Part shown: one piece after another, positions 45,449-56,626 of the stretch
Layout: the number at the start of each line of letters is the position of its first letter
How positions within the stretch are numbered: position 1 is the first letter of the stretch
DNA from: Anthoceros angustus
Taxonomy: Eukaryota; Streptophyta; Anthocerotopsida; Anthocerotales; Anthocerotaceae
DNA: 64,000 nucleotides
Assembly (NCBI GenBank): GCA_010909165.1
Contig: VJWM01000250.1
Coordinates: 1 to 64,000 of the forward strand
Reading direction: 5' to 3'
The notes under the pieces: generated by a model
The model's input: the letters and a program-made list of their open reading frames with translations, nothing else
Database searches by the model: none
Told to the model about the DNA's origin: nothing
Program-made: the position numbers and the translations under genes

Positions 45449-46962
45449 AAGAGTTCTGCCCCGTTCGGCTTCGCCCTCGCGCCCCGCGCTTGGCCTGCAA
45501 CGACCATTCGACATGGCGTGCAAGCGACGCAATGGCTGCAAGCCCCCGAGATTCTGAGCACCCAAGGATGCCTCGAAGGCACACCCCGGCGATCTACGCT
45601 CCTGCAAGAAATGCGCCCGCGCCGACCCTCACCTCGGTAGGTGACCCGGTGATTCTCACGGTTGCCTCAACAAGATCTTTCCTCAAGGAAACACACACAC
45701 GGATCAGACACGCTACCCTACCGACAGCAACCTCCCAAGACAAGAGTCTAACGTCTCTAACCTTCGTAGCCGTAGGTCCATTCCCACTCGTCTCCCATCT
45801 TCCATTTCTCCTCGCGAATTTCTGAACAGCCAACTCGTCCTCATCAAATCTCAAATGGAAGCACTCCACATTGCAATCACCAGCCTTGCTGCACAATCTC
45901 CCCAAGATTCAGAAGACCTCTAGGTCACTCCATGCCAAAGTTTGATCCTCTAGCCTCACACTCCACTAAGCTCATAGCCAAGAAGCCTACCGGTATCATT
46001 CAGAAGGGAACCATGTCAAGTAGCACCATTGTCACCACCACAAAGGTCGAGTTTCGTGACAGAGATCGTTTCAACGGAAACGATTACGATATCTGACAAA
46101 TGCACATCACTGCGCTTCTTGAGGAACATGACCTCATGGGCATTGTCGGGCAGCCATATGAGCCACGCTATCTCAACTCCGCCAACCCGCCATGTACAAG
46201 GATCCCATCTTTGTCAAAATTCCTTCACTTAAATGCCAAGACACAAAGCTCAACCAATTACCCTTCAACGACTCCTCTCCCACCAAAGCCAAGAGACTTC
46301 TTGAAGTTGTCCACTCGACATCTCGTGGACCCATGAGCACACTTCGCCTTGGCCATTTCTACTTTCTCACTTTCTTGGATGAATGGAGCCGTTATTGCCA
46401 CAACTATTTTCTTAGGCACAAGGATGAAGCCCTCCAATGCTTTCGAGAGTTCCTGGCACTTGCAGAAAGGCTTACGGGTTGTCAAGTAAGCACACTACGC
46501 ACAGACAACGCTGGCGAGTACATCAACCATGCCTTCCAGGAGTTCTGCACATCAAGAGGCATACATCGTCAGCCCACAATGCCATACACCCCGCTGTAAC
46601 CCCTTTGCCGAACGATGAACAAATCACTACTTGAAATTTCCGCCTTCCTCAAGTTTTCGCTGTCAAAAGATATTTAAGCGTCCACGCCAATTATCTTAAG
46701 AACCGACGCCACCAAGGAGAGGTTCCTGCCATTACCCTTATGAACGCTGGATGTGCAACAAGCCTCGTATTTCTCACTTGAGGATCTACTACGCCATGTT
46801 CTCGACGATATTCGAAGAAGTGGGATGACAAAGGCCAAAAGCTCCTGCTCACGGTTATTCGACCGCCTAAGGCATACAGTTTTTCACCCATCCACAAGTG
46901 TAACTCTATCCCACAGCCATCAACCGCTTCGAATCCTCCTGCAAGTGCCGACCAGATTGCAG
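45449..46962 (+). mobile_element. Copia leader, gag start and a degraded integrase copy
   Basis: From about 45990 the gag N-terminus reads STIVTTTKVEFRDRDRFNGN and, past a TGA where Trp is expected, MHITALLEEHDLMGIVG. At about 46150 it jumps, at the shared word GGCATTGTCGGGCA, into a degraded copy of 48160-48970 (integrase), which runs to about 46920. From there gag resumes near 46940. Confidence 0.75.
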
Positions 46963-47930
46963 CATGGAACAAGAAGGACAAACGCGTGCCAGAAGTATCC
47001 TTATCTCTGCCATCAATAAAAACATGCTGCAACACACCAATGGTCAAAAGATGGCTGATGTATGGAAGACATTTAACGATATCTTCCAAGCACAAAGCAG
47101 CATGTCTCTCATTAATGCAACTAGGCAATTCTACTCATTGCGAATGAAAGAAAGTGATACCGTAGAACAGCATGTGAATGTGTTCCGGTCTCTGAAAGCA
47201 AAACTTGCAGCATGTGGCACAAATGTCGCTGAGTTGCAAGCAGCGGTCGCCTTGCTATCTGCCACCTCCATACAGGACATTTGTAAGCTCTCGAGTGCGC
47301 TGGGCAAATTCAAGCTGATCCGGCACACGGTTTACACTTTCACAGAAGTAGTTGCGGCCCTGCTCGAGGAGGAATCGAGTCGCTTCGTCAACCCAAGATT
47401 AGCAGCATCCAGCAGCCATGCCTTGTTTATTTCAAGAGGACGCGGAGCACGAAGAGGTGCAGGACGTCCCAACTTCCAGCAACGTCGACCCTTCAATCAG
47501 TCGACACAATCATCATTTGGGAACTTCCGGTAGCAGAATCGCAGACCCACCAAGGGGTCATGCAATTGGTGCCATATTCCCGGCCATTTTGAAAACGAGT
47601 GCAGGAAGAAGCTTGCTGGAGAGCCACGTCGAGATGCACCTCGCAACGAATCACACCTCACCACTGCTAAGTCAAACTCACCTGCATCCATTCTTGCATT
47701 ATGTCTTACTCTCACGAGAACAGACACCAGCAGATGGTTTTTAGATTCTGGTGCAACGACACATATATGCAGCAGTAAGGATGCCTTCGAATCTTACCAC
47801 GATTCACCAGCTGATCAGCATGTACTGCTTGGAGACGACAGCGCTCTTCCATTGCTGGAACCGGAAACATTCCACTCCAACTATCAAACGGCGAGCAACT
47901 CCTCGTCACATGAGTTCTTCACGTGCCAAT
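46963..47930 (+). mobile_element. Copia gag (UBN2-type), zinc knuckle and protease
   Basis: Gag segment with MADVWKTFNDIFQAQSSMSL and ESDTVEQHVNVFRSLKAKL, then a TAG where Gln would fit (NFR*QNRRP). Next a zinc knuckle CNWCHIPGHFENEC and an aspartic protease motif WFLDSGATTHICSSKDAF. Clean apart from the TAG and late shifts. Confidence 0.85.
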
Positions 47931-49420
47931 TATGACCAAAAACCTGTTGTCAGTCCGCAAACTTGCCATTGAACACAATCTGGTCATCACCTTTCAGGGT
48001 AATCATTGTCTTGTCCACAACTCTAGTGATCCATCTCAAGCCACACTCGCCCATGGTCTACCATACAATGACCTGTATCTACTCAACATCCAGTCCACAG
48101 CACTTCTCGTAGACAGTCAGCCACCAGCACCCAAGTACCCTCTAAGTTTGATTCCCTTCTCTGGCATTGTCGGGCAGGCCATATGAGCCCACGCTATCTC
48201 AACTCCCTGGCCAACCCTGCCATGTACAAGGATCCCATCTTTGTCAAAATTCCTTCAGACTTCTAATGCGAAATCTGCCAGTACACAAAGCTCAACCAAT
48301 TACCCTTCAACGACTCCTCTCCCACCAAAGCCAAGAGACTTCTTGAAGTTGTCCACTCTGACATCTGTGGACCCATGAGCACACTCGCCTTCGGCGGCCA
48401 TTTCTACTTTCTCACTTTCTTGGATGAATGGAGCCGTTATTGCCACAACTATTTTCTTAGGCACAAGGATGAAGCCCTCCAATGCTTTCGAGAGTTCCTG
48501 GCACTTGCAGAAAGGCTTACGGGTTGTCAAGTAAGCACACTACGCACAGACAACGCTGGCGAGTACATCAACCATGCCTTCCAGGAGTTCTGCACATCAA
48601 GAGGCATACATCGTCAGCTCACAATGCCATACACCCCAGCACAGAACCCCTTTGCTGAACGACAGAACAAATCACTACTTGAAATTTCCCGTTCTCTCCT
48701 CAAGTTTTCTGGCCTGTCAAAAAGATATTGGGCCGAAGCTGTATCCACTGCCAATTATCTTAAGAACCGACTGCCCACCAAGGAGGTTCCCAGCGTTACA
48801 CCTTATGAACGCTGGACAGGCAACAAGCCTCGTATTTCTCACTTGAGGATCTTCGGCAGCCTAGCTTTCGCTCATGTTCCTGACGACATTCGAAAGAAGT
48901 GGGATGACAAAGGCCAAAAGCTCCTGTTCATCGGTTATTCTGATCAGTCTAAGGCATACAGGCTTTTCGACCCATCCACAAGGCAGGTAACTCTATCCCG
49001 TAGCGTCCATTTCCACGAAGCCCCTCTCATTCATACATGTCTCCATTCAGTCTCCACTGCCACTCCTTTGCCTGACCCCAGCATCGCTGGTTTTCACCTG
49101 ATTCCCTTTCTAACCTTGAGGGGGACACATACAACCCCACTGATTATGCGCTTGACGAACTTGATGAGCTTGATGTACAAGGTCCGACAGGAAATCCACC
49201 AGCTCAAGTCCAACCGATAGCACAGGTCCCGCCAGTTCCCGTCCAGCAAGTTCAACCAGCAGCTCCAAACCAAGTTCCTCAGCATCCAAACAACACCCAA
49301 TTAGTTCCAGCCACCGTTCCCACCATCCAAGACCTTTTCCACCCTGAACCACTCGAGCCAGAGGTATTACCACAAACCCCAGTCCATGACTTACAAGCTC
49401 CAGTGCAGAATCTACCCAGA
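47931..49420 (+). mobile_element. Copia GAG-pre-integrase and integrase
   Basis: NLLSVRKLAIEHNLVITFQG is the pre-integrase segment. The integrase core contains YFLTFLDEWSRYCHNYFL, TDNAGEYINHAFQEFCTSRG, TPAQNPFAERQNKSLLE and the catalytic Asp/Asp/Glu context. It continues with YERWTGNKPRISHLRIFGS and a Pro-rich linker. A shift near 48180-48380 separates the two parts. The N-terminal part of RT that should follow is missing from the window. Confidence 0.85.
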
Positions 49421-49690
49421 AGGTCAGGTCGTAATCGTTCTCCCAGGAGTGAATGGAAGGAACCACTTTATCAGCCATGTGACACACTCATCTCCCGAAG
49501 CACGGTTCAGGAGGAATCTTTCACACGGCTGGGGAACTTCACCGCCGGTTCCATCACCTTGTCGCTCAAAAGCTGATGATGCTACTCCAGTCAAGAAGCC
49601 ACCGGAATGATAAAAGGATGCTACACCGCTGTACAGGCATGAGAAATCGGGCCATCTTCGATTCGAAGCTTTCGCAGCTGCCGAGGGGAG
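49421..49690 (+). mobile_element. Pre-LTR segment of copia, degraded copy
   Basis: Begins RRSGRNRSPRSEWKEP, then repeats the sequence that precedes the LTR at 54539 with bases lost. No intact frame. Confidence 0.65.
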
Positions 49691-49903
49691 GTTGAAGCAC
49701 ATGCGCCGACGTAATGGAGCCTAGTAGTTTAGAGCACGTTAACAATAGGCTTTAAGATAGAGCTCAAGTACTTTAAGTAGTTTTACTTACACGGTTATTA
49801 TGAACCGTTATTAGCCTAAGCAGCTTATAACTGCCATGATTTGTATTGGTATAAATACGCTTGCTATCACATAATTTACCCTTTTTGCTCACTGCTTCCA
49901 CCG
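49691..49903 (+). mobile_element. Copia LTR, degraded copy (ii)
   Basis: Copy of the 226-bp LTR with about 14 bases missing, mostly at CAG/CTG, and a damaged start (GGTTGAAG for GTGTTGAAG) and end. Confidence 0.75.
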
Positions 49904-50138
49904 CTGTGTCATTCCATTTTGATGCTCGAGTAATTGTGGATGTTCCAAACAGCAACAGAGCGCCTTGCCCTTGGGCGCCGAGGTCCGGGGCTCGACCTGT
50001 GCCGCTGGGCTCGGATCGTGATTGCAAGTCCTTTAGGGGCCCCACCCTCCCTCCTTGCTCCTTGGCATCCTTGTCGCCTTCCACAAATGCCATGGTTTGT
50101 CCATCTTTCATAGCTAACCTTGTTCTTCGCTTTCCGCT
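49904..50138 (+). repeat. Copy of the DNA that flanks the 3' LTR, degraded
   Basis: Repeats 54775-55010 (CCATTTTGATGCTCGAGTAA...) and then joins copia RT at the shared word GCTATATGTA. It supports an artificial loop back into the element. Confidence 0.7.
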
Positions 50139-51140
50139 ATATGTAGATGATAACTTCATTTTTGACAGCAGCCCTGAAATCATCCAACGTGTCAAAGATT
50201 TGTTAGCGAAAGAGTATGAAGTAGTGGACTCAAGGCCAATCAAATACGCATTAGGTGTCTAGTTTGAGCATAATTCCTCAGACCACTCCTTCTTTATCCA
50301 CCAGCAACACTACATTGATCAGCTGCTAGATAGATTCAACCTTGAAGATGCTAGGTCTGTCTCAACCCCTGTAGTTGCAGGAGAGAAAGTGTCGGCTGAA
50401 GACAACCCTTCCACACCAGAAGAAACCAAGGAGATGGAGTTTGTGCCATATAGCGAAGCTGTTAGTAGCTTGCTATACTTGTCCATTTGGACTCGTCCAG
50501 ACATAGCACATGCAGTTAACATCACATCCAGATACATATCAAACCCTGGCAAGGCCCACTGGACGTGTGTTAAAAGAATCCTTCGGTATCTCAAAGGGAC
50601 CAGATCCGTAGGACCTTGCATACAAGGGAAATGGAGACAGCAGCCTTGTACTCACCTGTTTTTCTGACGCAGACTGGGCAGGTGACCCAGATGTTAGAAG
50701 GTCCACTGCAGCTTACTGTACAATGTTGAATGGATCAACCATATCTTGGGCATGCAAAAAGATGCAGACGGTCTGCCTCTCCTCCACAGAGGCAGAATAC
50801 GCTGCCACATCTTTTGCAGCCAAGGAAATCTTATGGATCCGCCAATTCCTGCAGGGCATAGGCCAAGAGTAGCATCAAGCAACTGATCTCAATTGCGACA
50901 ACGAATGAGCCATCGCAATGACTCTCAACCCTGTGCTGCATGCGAGGACAAAACACATCAAAATACAACATCACTTCATTCGTCAAGTAGTCAGCAGCAA
51001 GCAGATCACCCTCACTTATGTCAACACCAACGAGAACACGGCAGATCCGCTAACCAAAGGGCTGCCCCAAGGTCACCCATGAACGGCATGTGCAGGAATC
51101 GGCTTGGTGGCCAGAGAGACGTATCTGAGTGGAGGGGGAG
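50139..51140 (+). mobile_element. Copia RT C-terminus and RNase H
   Basis: Starts in the RT catalytic motif YVDDNFIFDSSPEIIQ. It continues VPYSEAVSSLLYLSIWTRPD and RILRYLKGTRS. RNase H appears in other frames with DADWAGDPDVRRSTAAYC, SSTEAEYAATSFAAKEILW, RTKHIKIQHHFIRQ and NTADPLTKGLPQ. Several single-base losses break the frame. Confidence 0.82.
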
Positions 51141-51556
51141 CTGAGCAGTCAGCTCCAGGGGGAGCACGATGAATGAGCAGCAGCGGCGGCCGGAACCCTA
51201 GACAAGCAGGTTCAAATCTTCATCCCAGATTGTCATCTCTGGCCCAATCCGCATTGGAGGAGCAATTGTCATCAAGATTCTGAGGGAGAGGTCAAGCTTT
51301 CACCGCTATCTTGAATTCGTCCAAGTCGAACAAGTCGCCATCGACATGTGAAGACTTGAGCGCCAGGCCTCACAGCTTTGAGGAATCTTTCACATACTGG
51401 CAGGAACTTCTACTCGCCGAGTTCCATCACCTTGTCGCCACAAGGATGATGCTACTCAGTGAAGAAGCCACCGGAATGATAAAAGGATGCTAAGCACCGC
51501 TGTATACAGGCATGAGAAATCGGACTCATTGACTCGATCTATGATTTCGCGGCGAG
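51141..51556 (+). mobile_element. Copia 3' untranslated segment, degraded copy
   Basis: Same order of words as 54100-54538 but with many small losses. It leads into LTR copy (iii). Confidence 0.7.
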
Positions 51557-51781
51557 TGTTGAAGCACATGCTTGTTAATCTGGAGCCTAGTAGTTTAGAG
51601 CACGTTAAGCAATAGGCTTTAAGATAGAGCAGTTCAAGTACTTTAAGTAGTTTTACTTACACGGTTATTATGAACCGTTATTAGCCTAAGCAGCAGTTAT
51701 AACCGCGATTTGTATTGGTATAAATACGTTTCGTTATCAATACAATTTACCCTTTTTTTGCTCACTTCTGCTTCCACTACA
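51557..51781 (+). mobile_element. Copia LTR copy (iii)
   Basis: 225 bp, TG to CA. It differs from the intact LTR mainly near the start (GCTTGTTAATCTGG where the intact copy has GCGCTGACGTAACTGG). GGTCG follows. Confidence 0.8.
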
Positions 51782-52059
51782 GGTCGTCCATTTTGATGCT
51801 CGAGTAATTGTGGATGTTCCAGCAGGCAACAGAGAGCGTCTTGCCCTTGGGCAGGGCGCCAGTAGGGTCCGGGGCCTGACCCGGTGCCGTCGGGCCTTGC
51901 GACTGTGATTGCAAGTCCTTTAGGGGCCCTACAGCCCCCTCCCTCCTTGCTCCCTTGGCATCCTTGTCGGCCTTCCACAAATGCCATGGTTTGTCCATCT
52001 TTCATAGCTAACCTTGTTCTTCGTTTTCTGCTATATGTAAGAGGACGCGTTGATTAGGT
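51782..52059 (+). repeat. Copy of the 3' LTR flank
   Basis: Repeats 54766-55036 to GAGGACGCGTTGATTAGGTT, then jumps into the LEO1-like copy at CGCATCCG. Confidence 0.75.
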
Positions 52060-53500
52060 TGTCGCATCCGCCCGCTTATGGGTCGCAGCCAGGATCTCGA
52101 GTGAGACAGAGAGAGCTCGTGAGCGATGGAAAGAGGAAGAATGTTGTTTCGGTGGAGGGCAATCAAGAATCGCAATGGGTCCTTGACCGTAAGTTGATCA
52201 ACAATTTTGAAGTAGGTGGTGCTTATTTGGACTTATGAGCCAGTTTTCCACGAAGAGAGGACATGAGGTGTTTGATTGATTGTGGAACCTTGTTGTTGCG
52301 TTTGAGAGCAATGCAAGATTTGTGAAATGGTCTCGATGGTAGCTCACAAACATGTTGGGGAACCAAGTTCTGATATAGCAAAGCAGATTCCGCCATGATT
52401 CTCATGTTTTCCTTCGGCATCCTAAGGTTTGTGTTTCTTACGTTAACGCAAGCGGCAATGTATGGTGAGCATCTAATCAGAGTATTATCTACTAAGAAAT
52501 CCAATTGTGTTATTGCAGTGGAATCTCGTCACAAGGTCGCTTACACTCCCATTCACCGTGAGTGATGCAATTGTCCCCTAACTATCCGGAGGTTGCACTT
52601 GATGAGGTAGGTACTCATCTTCTTTGCAGGGCAATTTTTCTTTCGTGTCCCCAGCAAGGGATAGTCCTCTTAGGTAGCTAGGTTAGTTCCTACCTAGGTT
52701 GCTAAGGTTTCCTAGTTAGGTCACCCTAAACTAAAAGTCGTGGTCAAGTCCCTAGGAACCCTAGTTAGTCTCATTCCTATGGCTATCTACTGTTTTCATT
52801 ATTGTTCCAAAGATCCCAGATGTTTATTCTTCCTGCCAATCGTTTCATTCTAGCTTTGTTTTTGCTGCAGGTTGATTGATGCTTGTCTATTCGATATTTG
52901 GGTCTCAGATACTGCTTGGCACACCGCTTGTGCTTTTGCTATAATTATTATAGAATTGAGCGAGAACCTTGGGCCTCGAGCCTCACAAAAACATGTATGT
53001 GTGGACCTCTCAATCTTTTGCCTTAGGATCCATGGGCTGGGCACTCGGGCAAGATACTCCTCGCCGCTTTTGCATCCTCGCCATGATAAGCCTCATCAAT
53101 GTCCATTGGTCGCCCGGATCCGGGTTGCAAGCGGGAGGGTGGATAAGTACCTGGATGGGGACTTACCTCCCTCGATGAATTTAACATATCATGCGATTTC
53201 ACACCCCATTTGTAGTTAAGCCGAGAGGGTGGATCCCGATGGGGACCTCCAGACCGTGAATATCTTTGATTGTGGTATGTTGAAGTTATGCTCCAGCCAT
53301 GTTGTCCACAAAGAAATGTGGGTTGCCTTCCCCATCACCTTCTCCCATTAACTCTTGAAGTGAACATCGTAAGCTTTATGCTTGTGAGTGTCTTCCGAAA
53401 TATGTATCGAGGTTGAGGTCCATGCGCCGCGTTGGTTTAGGCTTTAGCTCATTGCCCTATGTAAAATTGACTCCATAGTGTCTTACACCTCTTGCCCGAT
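52060..53500 (+). pseudogene. Degraded copy of the LEO1-like locus and its downstream repeat
   Basis: Follows 56590-57790 base for base with scattered changes such as TTGACTGTAAG to TTGACCGTAAG and GATCTGAGTG to GATCTCGAGTG. Exon frames are broken. The last part (about 53230-53500) copies 55150-55430. Confidence 0.75.
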
Positions 53501-54120
53501 CTATGGTAATATTATACTTGTCCATTTGGACTCGTCCGCACATAGCACATGCGCTAACATCACATCCAGATACATATCAAACCCTGGCAAGGCCCACTGG
53601 ACGTGTGTTAAAAGAATCCTTCGTATCTCAAAGGGACCAGATCCGTAGGACCTTGCATACAAGGGAAATGGAGACAGCATGTACCTTGTACTCACTGCAG
53701 GGGTGACCCGGATGTTAGAAGGTCCACCGCTTGTACAATGTTGAATGGATCAACCATATCTTGGGCATGCAAAAGATGCAGACCTCTCCTCCACGCAGGC
53801 GTAATACGCTGCATCTTTTGCAGCCAAGGAAATCTTATGGATCCGCCAATTCACACCAAGAGCTAGAAGTAGCATCAGATCTCAATTGCGACAACGAATG
53901 AGCCATCGCATGACTCTCAACCCTGTGCTGCATGAGGACAAAAACACATCAAAATACAACATCACTTCATTCGTCAAGTAGTCGGGCGATCACCCTCACT
54001 TATGTCCCTTAGAACACGGATCCGCTAACCAAAGGGCTGCCCAAGGTCACCCATGAACGGCATGTGAATCGCTTGGTGGCGGAGAGACGATTCGAGTGGA
54101 GGGGAGCTGAGCGGTCACTC
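53501..54120 (+). mobile_element. Copia RNase H, second degraded copy
   Basis: Copy of about 50473-51150 (TACTTGTCCATTTGGACTCG) with heavy loss at CAG/CTG; for example GTCAGCAGCAAGCAGATCAC became GTCGGGCGATCAC. Confidence 0.75.
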
Positions 54121-54538
54121 GAGGGATGAATGAGCGGCGTGGCCGGAACCCTAGACAAGCAGGTTCAAATCTTCATCCCAGATTGTCATCTCTGGCCCAA
54201 TCCGGCAGCTGGAGGAGCAATTGTCATCAGCATCTGGAGGGAGAGGCTGCTTCACCGCCATCTTGAATTCGTCCAAGCTGAACAAGTCGCCATCGACATG
54301 TGAAGACTTGGAGCGGCGCGCCACAGGCTTTGAGGAATCTTTCACACTTCTGCGCTTGGGAACTTCTACTCTGTCGAGTTCCATCACCTTGTCGCTCACA
54401 ACAGTGATGATGCTACTCCAGAGCTGAAGAAGCCACCAGAATGATAAAAGGATGCTAAGCACCAGTTGTATACAGGCATGAGAAATCGAAGCCATCTTCG
54501 ATTCGAAGCTCAGTCTCGCAGTTTGCAGCGAGGGGGAG
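54121..54538 (+). mobile_element. Copia 3' untranslated segment and polypurine tract, clean
   Basis: Clean version ending GCAGCGAGGGGGAG just before the LTR; AGGGGGA is the likely polypurine tract. Confidence 0.75.
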
Positions 54539-54765
54539 TGTTGAAGCACATGCGCTGACGTAACTGGAGCCTAGTAGTTTAGAGCACGTTAAGCAATAGG
54601 CTTTAAGATAGAGCAGTTCAAGTACTTTAAGTAGTTTTACTTACACGGTTATTATGAACCGTTATTAGCCTAAGCAGCAGTTATAACCGCGATTTGTATT
54701 GGTATAAATACGTTTCGTTATCAATACAATTTACCCTTTTTTTGCTCACTTCTGCTTCCACTACA
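54539..54765 (+). mobile_element. Copia 3' LTR (227 bp)
   Basis: TGTTGAAGCACATGCGCTGA to CTTCCACTACA; TATAAATA at 54703-54710. Differs from the 5' LTR at only a few positions, so the insertion is young. Confidence 0.88.
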
Positions 54766-54770
54766 GGTCG
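54766..54770. other. Target site duplication GGTCG, right
   Basis: Matches 45204-45208 on the far side of the element. Confidence 0.8.
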
Positions 54771-55440
54771 TCCATTTTGATGCTCGAGTAATTGTGGATG
54801 TTCCAAATAGCAGAGCGCCTTGCCCTTGGGCGGCGCCGAGGGGTCCGGGGCTCGACCCGTGCCGTCGGGCCTTCAGTTGTGATTGCAAGTCCTTTAGGGG
54901 CCCTACAGCCCCCTCCCTCCTTGCTCCCTTGGCATCCTTGTCGGCCTTCCACAAATGCCATGGTTTGTCCATCTTTCATAGCTAACCTTGTTCTTCGTTT
55001 TCTGCTATATGTAAGAGGACGCGTTGATTAGGTTGTCAGCATCTGGGATGCAATACATCTTTACCAAAACATGCCTTGGGGATAAATACTCATGGGGAGC
55101 CACGGGGCACTTTGGCTTCTCGGCTAGCCTGGGCCATCTTGCATGCACCTTTGGGGACCTCCAGACCGTGAATATCTTTGATTGTGGTATGTTGAAGTTG
55201 CGTTCCAGCCATGTTGTCCACAAAGAAATGTGGGTTGCCTTCCCCATCAGCCTTCTCCCATTAACTCTTGAAGTGAACATCGTAAGCTTTATGCTTGTGA
55301 GTGTCTTCCCGAAATATGTATCGAGGTTGAGGTCCATGCGCCGCGTTGGTTTAGGCTTTAGCTCATTGCCCTATGTAAAGGGGTCGGCTCCATAGTGTCT
55401 TACACCTCTTGCCCGATCTATGGTAATATTATACTCTCTA
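54771..55440 (+). other. Continuation of the interrupted gag-like ORF and following DNA
   Basis: Resumes as VHFDARVIVDVPNSRAPCPW, in frame with the sequence before the copia insertion. From about 55036 an open plus frame (QYIFTKTCLGDKYSWGATG, HLACTFGDLQTVNIFDCGML) continues with no recognised family. Confidence 0.5.
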
Positions 55441-55569
55441 TACCGTACCCCGAGAGGTGATTCGGCGTTAATTAATTAGAATTAGTAAAATTTAAAAATG
55501 TAAAAACTACTATGCTTAAAATGCCGAATGTGTAAATATTTAAGAGTCTAAAATGCCGAAAACAAAGGA
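55441..55569. other. AT-rich spacer
   Basis: TTAATTAATTAGAATTAG and similar runs; no gene seen. Confidence 0.5.
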
Positions 55570-56565
55570 AAGGGAGCAACCTCGCGGAGGCTGCTGCAGG
55601 CAGCTGAGGCTGCAGAGTCGTGTGACCTCATGAGGACCGCGCAAGCCTCGCCATTGCCTTGCACTGGCAACCGAGGTTGTAGAGGTTGCAGCTCAACAGC
55701 TGAGGCAACCGAGGTCACTGAGAATGAGGTCAGAACCGCGAGGCACCGAGGCTCACCGCACCGCTGAGGCACCGAGGTCGGCCACCGCTGAGGCACCGAG
55801 GTCACAATTGAGCATGAGGCTCACCACCGCCGAGGCAATGAGGCACGCACCATGAGCGTGAGTCGGTCAGCAAGGAGGCAATGAGGTCACCAAGAACTGA
55901 AAATTGAGGTGCCACCGCTGAGGCACTGAGGTCACCACCGCTGAGGCACCGAGGTCACAGCCGCGAGGCAACCGAGGTCACACCGCTGAGGCAACCGAGG
56001 TCACACCGCTGAGGCACCGCTGAGGCACCGAGGCTCACCGCACCGCTGAGGCACCGAGGCCGGCCGCGACCTCGCGAGGCGGTGAGGCGGCCGCACCGCT
56101 GAGGCACCGAGGTCGGGCCACAGCCGCGAGGCAACCGAGGTCGGCCACCGCTGAGAATGAGGTCACAGCCGCGAGGCACCGAGCCGGCCCAACTCCGAGG
56201 CACTGAGGGTCACTGCGAGGCACCGAGGTCACACCGCTGAGGCACCGAGGCCGGCCAGCCTCATGAGGCGGTGAGGCGGCCGCACCGCTGAGGCGGTGAG
56301 GCCGCCTCATGAGGCCCGCCTTTCTTGCGAGGCCGCAACATACCAGGTGGTCGCAAATGCGGCAGCTGAGATCGGCACAGACAATAATGATCCGCACCGC
56401 GAGGCGGTGAGGCCGGCCGCGACCTCGCGAGGCGGTGAGGCCGGCCGCGACCTCGCGAGGCGGTGAGGCCGGCCGCAAGGCCGCACGGGCCGTAGCTGAG
56501 TAGCGCAGATCTCGCAAAGAGCCTCGCGAGGTCAGCTGCTGAGGCGCCCTACCACCGGAGTGAGT
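55570..56565. repeat. GC-rich minisatellite based on GAGGCACCGAGGTCAC
   Basis: About 1 kb of tandem, imperfect units around CCGCTGAGGCACCGAGGTCAC, with a second motif GCGAGGCGGTGAGGCCGGCC towards 56.4 kb. Units alternate between CCGCTGAGG and CCGCGAGG, the same CTG-to-CG difference seen in the degraded transposon copies. Open frames here are repeat by-products. Confidence 0.88.
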
Positions 56566-56626
56566 CAAGATGAGCAGGACGTAGCACCTTAGAGTCGCAT
56601 CCGCTCTGCTTATGGGTCGCCAGCAG

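Noticed and set aside
35328-54765. A multi-element array as a new composite mobile system
   Set aside because: The apparent complexity is mostly explained by repeated passes through a few gypsy and copia segments plus degraded duplicates; no new gene content appears.
55548-56568. Minus-strand proteins rich in SVPQRC repeats
   Set aside because: By-products of the GC-rich minisatellite; no start context or conserved domain.
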